The notes beneath the pieces are model-generated. The model was not told where the DNA came from. It ran no database searches and saw only the letters and a program-made list of their open reading frames with translations. This document shows, piece after piece, positions 5,178-7,547 of a stretch of 7,547 bases of DNA (positions are counted from its first letter, which is position 1; the number at the start of each line of letters is the position of its first letter). This DNA is from an uncultured Oscillospiraceae bacterium (GTDB lineage Bacteria; Bacillota; Clostridia; Oscillospirales; Ruminococcaceae), in NCBI GenBank assembly GCA_958448395.1, contig CAUDDP010000088.1, positions 1-7,547 on the forward strand. Reading direction: 5' to 3'. The position numbers and the translations under genes were made by a program.

Positions 5178-7547
5178 TTATTTCAAACGTGTTGTAAATA
5201 CTGTTAAACCTGTCATAATCAACTGATAGAATAATAATGTCTGTGAAGTGATATTATCGTAGCCATTCACTAAAATATACCCGCTGCAAATGGACAAACC
5301 AAGAATAACAGAAATTACTTGCAGCAGCAATCCTGCTGTTGCTGCTCGTTTTATGCTTTTCGACTCCAACAGTAGCCGAGCAGTTCCAAAGAAAGAACCA
5401 TTGTGAATGGTAGCTGCACTGACATCCTGCAACGGTGCCGTTTCCCGTGCAAATAAATCATCATCGGCAGCTGACAGAATTTTCAGCATACTATCGGGTA
5501 CAGCAAACAGCGTCGCCAGACGGCGAAGGGTGACACTACTGTCCACGCTCTTGAGAATGACATTGATCTGTTCCTCCTTCAAACGACCCATCTGCCGTTT
5601 TACCATTGGATCTGCGGTAATATTCACCACAAACATGGCAGCCAATACACCGCTTACAGAAAGGTACAGTACATCCTGGTTGCCGTCCGCCAGTTCCAGT
5701 TCCCGGATTTTTGTCGGCAAACCTTCAATGTTATGGGTTGTCATCATCTCTCGATTTCCAAGCAGCACACGACGATGACGAATCCAGCCGCACAGGCCAA
5801 GAGAATCTTCATAGTTGCAGTCCTCCACCTGATACAGCATGCCGCTCTTCTCCTCTACCAGTTCTGCAAAAGCGTTTTGCAGAATACTATCTGCCGCATA
5901 TACCAGACTGGCAGCATCCAGCAATGCCTCTTCCACCTGAAAACCACCAAATTTTTTAATGCCGCTGATCTTGACAGAACCCTTCGGAAACAGTGCTGAA
6001 GCAGGAAGCATCACAGCATTGACATCAAAAAAGTCATCCACACTCTGGTAGCCAAGTAAGGTGCAGGAATGTGGGCAAAGCCGTTTAGAAGCACCATCCA
6101 ATGGCATGTTAACCGTCAACGGAATACCCGCTGCACAGCCGGCTGTCAGCAGCATCGTCAGTACAGAGAAGAAAAATGGAATATTCTGTTCTGGCGATTC
6201 CAGTACCCCAATCCGAATGCCTGTGATAGCAGCTGCCAGCAAAAGTGAGATACCACCTACAATCGGCGTAAGCTTTCGACTAAAACGATCTGCCAAATCA
6301 GAAGCATATGTATGCCGCAGGAAATCAGACATCTGACTGGTCTTTCTCACTGTTGCCAGAATCGGATAATCTCTTACGGTACCACGGGTTAGTGCTTCCG
6401 CTGCCGTTTCATTCTGCACACAAGTTAGAATATATTTTTCAAAATCCTTTGTCAAAAGTGAAAAATTGCGAGTGGCACGCCGGATAATAAACAGCTTGCC
6501 AACAGAATTGACCAGTAAAATCAAACTGGAAACGGGCAAAAAGATATGAACCAGATTGCGTTCCATCGGTTCCGGCACAAAAATAACAGAAATTACTGTC
6601 AGTAGGCAAGGAATCAATGGTAAAGCAGCAACACTATCGCTGTCCGCCTCATGGTGCAGCAAATTTTTCAAACCAGTTGCAACCGTTGGGAATGTAATAA
6701 ATAAAATCAGAAGTCCCAATATCAAATGAATGACACAGTATCCCCGCACAGTCATCAATCGTGTTAAGACGGGATAAAGTAATGTGTGTCCAGACTCGCC
6801 AATTGCCAGAAACATGCCAATCACGGTTAGAACAATCAGAGAAACGGTACGGAAGAATACTGCATTTCGCAGCAAATTGATATTGACACGAATTTCCGCT
6901 TCCTGATTGGGAATCGACTTCGGTGCCGGTGGAACTGGCTTTTGTATCTTAACCTTTGGCGATTTCTGCCGTTTTGGCTTTTTCACAGTTGCTTTCTGCT
7001 CTGGAGCAGTATAGGTACTTTCTTGTACCACAACCTTCCGAAATCTTGCTGTATAGGAGCGATTTTCTACTTCCACGGGAGCAGAGCCCATATCCAATTT
7101 CTCTGAAACGGCAGCTGCAACTGGAACAGGTGCCTGCTCCCAAGCATCCTGTACAGGTTCTTCCGGCTGCATCTGTGAAACAGGAGCAACTGCACTTTTT
7201 TTAGCTTTCTTTTGCTTTGGTAACTTTTCTTTTTTCTGCTTTGCTTTTTTTGGCTTTTTCGGTTTCGCAACAGATGATTTTGTGTCATGATCTGTTGTCC
7301 CTGATATAAACGGCTCTGATATTGGTATCTCGTTATTTTCTGGCTGCGGTTCATAAACCGACGGTATGTCGTTACTCTCCGACTGTGGTTCATAAACCGG
7401 CGGTGTATAGCTGCTCTCCGACTGTGGTTCATAAACCGGCGGTGTATAGCTGCTCTCCGGCTGCGGTTCGTAAACCGGCGGTGTATAACTGTTCTCCGGC
7501 TGCGGTTCATAAACCGGCGGTGTATAGTTGCTCTCCGGCTGCGGTTC
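5178..7547 (-). CDS. Degenerate P1B-type ATPase-like membrane protein (5' partial)
   Basis: The frame is open from the right edge to TAA at 5178-5180, giving 789 visible residues; the true start lies outside. I number from the internal Met at 7172. The tail upstream of residue 95 is repeat-rich, then lysine-rich. Eight hydrophobic segments follow at about 105-124, 146-165, 183-199, 207-230, 302-323, 332-354, 611-632 and 643-661, the P1B layout. YASDLADRFSRKLTP (289-303) matches the linker before M3, CAAGIPL (346-352) sits where the CPC motif belongs, and CGWIRHRRVLLGNREMM (461-477) resembles the nucleotide-binding domain. However, no TGES, DKTGT, SEHP, TGD or GDGxNDxP motif is present, and the actuator region is only about 70 residues. 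I infer a non-pumping pseudoenzyme. It is followed after 13 bases by the LCP gene. Function is unknown; a divergent transporter remains possible. Confidence 0.75.
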   Translation of the reverse strand, partial: EPQPESNYTPPVYEPQPENSYTPPVYEPQPESSYTPPVYEPQSESSYTPPVYEPQSESNDIPSVYEPQPENNEIPISEPFISGTTDHDTKSSVAKPKKPKKAKQKKEKLPKQKKAKKSAVAPVSQMQPEEPVQDAWEQAPVPVAAAVSEKLDMGSAPVEVENRSYTARFRKVVVQESTYTAPEQKATVKKPKRQKSPKVKIQKPVPPAPKSIPNQEAEIRVNINLLRNAVFFRTVSLIVLTVIGMFLAIGESGHTLLYPVLTRLMTVRGYCVIHLILGLLILFITFPTVATGLKNLLHHEADSDSVAALPLIPCLLTVISVIFVPEPMERNLVHIFLPVSSLILLVNSVGKLFIIRRATRNFSLLTKDFEKYILTCVQNETAAEALTRGTVRDYPILATVRKTSQMSDFLRHTYASDLADRFSRKLTPIVGGISLLLAAAITGIRIGVLESPEQNIPFFFSVLTMLLTAGCAAGIPLTVNMPLDGASKRLCPHSCTLLGYQSVDDFFDVNAVMLPASALFPKGSVKISGIKKFGGFQVEEALLDAASLVYAADSILQNAFAELVEEKSGMLYQVEDCNYEDSLGLCGWIRHRRVLLGNREMMTTHNIEGLPTKIRELELADGNQDVLYLSVSGVLAAMFVVNITADPMVKRQMGRLKEEQINVILKSVDSSVTLRRLATLFAVPDSMLKILSAADDDLFARETAPLQDVSAATIHNGSFFGTARLLLESKSIKRAATAGLLLQVISVILGLSICSGYILVNGYDNITSQTLLFYQLIMTGLTVFTTRLK
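7197..7265 (-). other. Lysine-rich segment in the ATPase-like protein tail
   Basis: Twenty-three consecutive codons encode 14 lysines, with Pro, Gln and Ala between them (for example KPKKPKKAKQKKEK). The segment sits between the acidic proline-rich repeats and the first membrane segment. A cluster of this charge on the cytoplasmic side could bind acidic lipids, nucleic acid or the acidic repeats themselves; none of these is shown by the sequence. Confidence 0.8.
7314..7547 (-). repeat. 39-bp tandem repeat encoding EPQPESSYTPPVY units
   Basis: Five complete 13-residue units and one degenerate unit run from the right edge inward, in frame with the ATPase-like protein: EPQPESNYTPPVY, EPQPENSYTPPVY, EPQPESSYTPPVY, EPQSESSYTPPVY, EPQSESNDIPSVY and EPQPENNEIPISE. 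Units nearest the edge are almost identical at the DNA level and decay towards the membrane domain. This suggests ongoing expansion, and the array continues outside the window. The product is acidic, proline-rich and probably disordered. Confidence 0.93.

Noticed and set aside
5178..7172. Treating ATG at 7172 as the start of the ATPase-like gene
   Set aside because: The frame stays open without a stop to the window edge, there is no ribosome binding site before 7172, and the upstream codons form regular protein-coding repeats.
7067..7510. An Arg/His-rich minus-strand frame in the repeat region at the right edge
   Set aside because: It is a shifted reading of the 39-bp repeats. The frame of the ATPase-like protein is open through the whole region and continuous with its membrane domain.

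Overview
This 7.5 kb window comes from a spore-forming member of the Bacillota, probably a clostridial gut-type lineage such as Oscillospiraceae. The evidence is a SpoIIR homologue, an infC-rpmI-rplT operon behind an attenuated leader, strong AGGAGG ribosome binding sites and moderate GC. The class is fairly secure; the family is a guess. Every gene I can support lies on the minus strand, so transcription runs from 7547 towards 1.

In transcription order, the first block (7547 to about 3301) is a two-gene envelope unit. Its first gene is cut by the right edge of the window. It encodes a large membrane protein with the eight-segment plan of a P1B-type (heavy-metal) ATPase, but every catalytic signature I can look for is missing. 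It carries a long soluble N-terminal tail made of 13-residue repeats. Thirteen bases downstream of its stop is a LytR-CpsA-Psr (LCP) protein, with a well-preserved catalytic domain outside the membrane and its own long cytoplasmic tail of 12-residue Tyr/Asn/Gly/Pro repeats. The unit ends at an intrinsic terminator (3301-3331).

The second block is spoIIR (2633-3244), which encodes the forespore-secreted signal that triggers pro-sigma-E processing.

The third block is the translation operon infC-rpmI-rplT (2577 to about 1121). It has a near-perfect vegetative promoter and a leader of about 200 nt. In that leader an 8-bp long-range helix competes with an intrinsic terminator, as expected for feedback by ribosomal protein L20. 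infC very probably starts at a rare ATC codon. A strong terminator follows rplT, and then comes a SpoU/TrmH-family RNA 2'-O-methyltransferase (251-1051).

The left 250 bases hold no gene I can support but are unusually rich in hairpins. The most novel content is the pairing of an apparently dead P-type ATPase with an LCP enzyme, both with repeat-built disordered cytoplasmic tails. The mechanistically clearest non-coding element is the infC leader.
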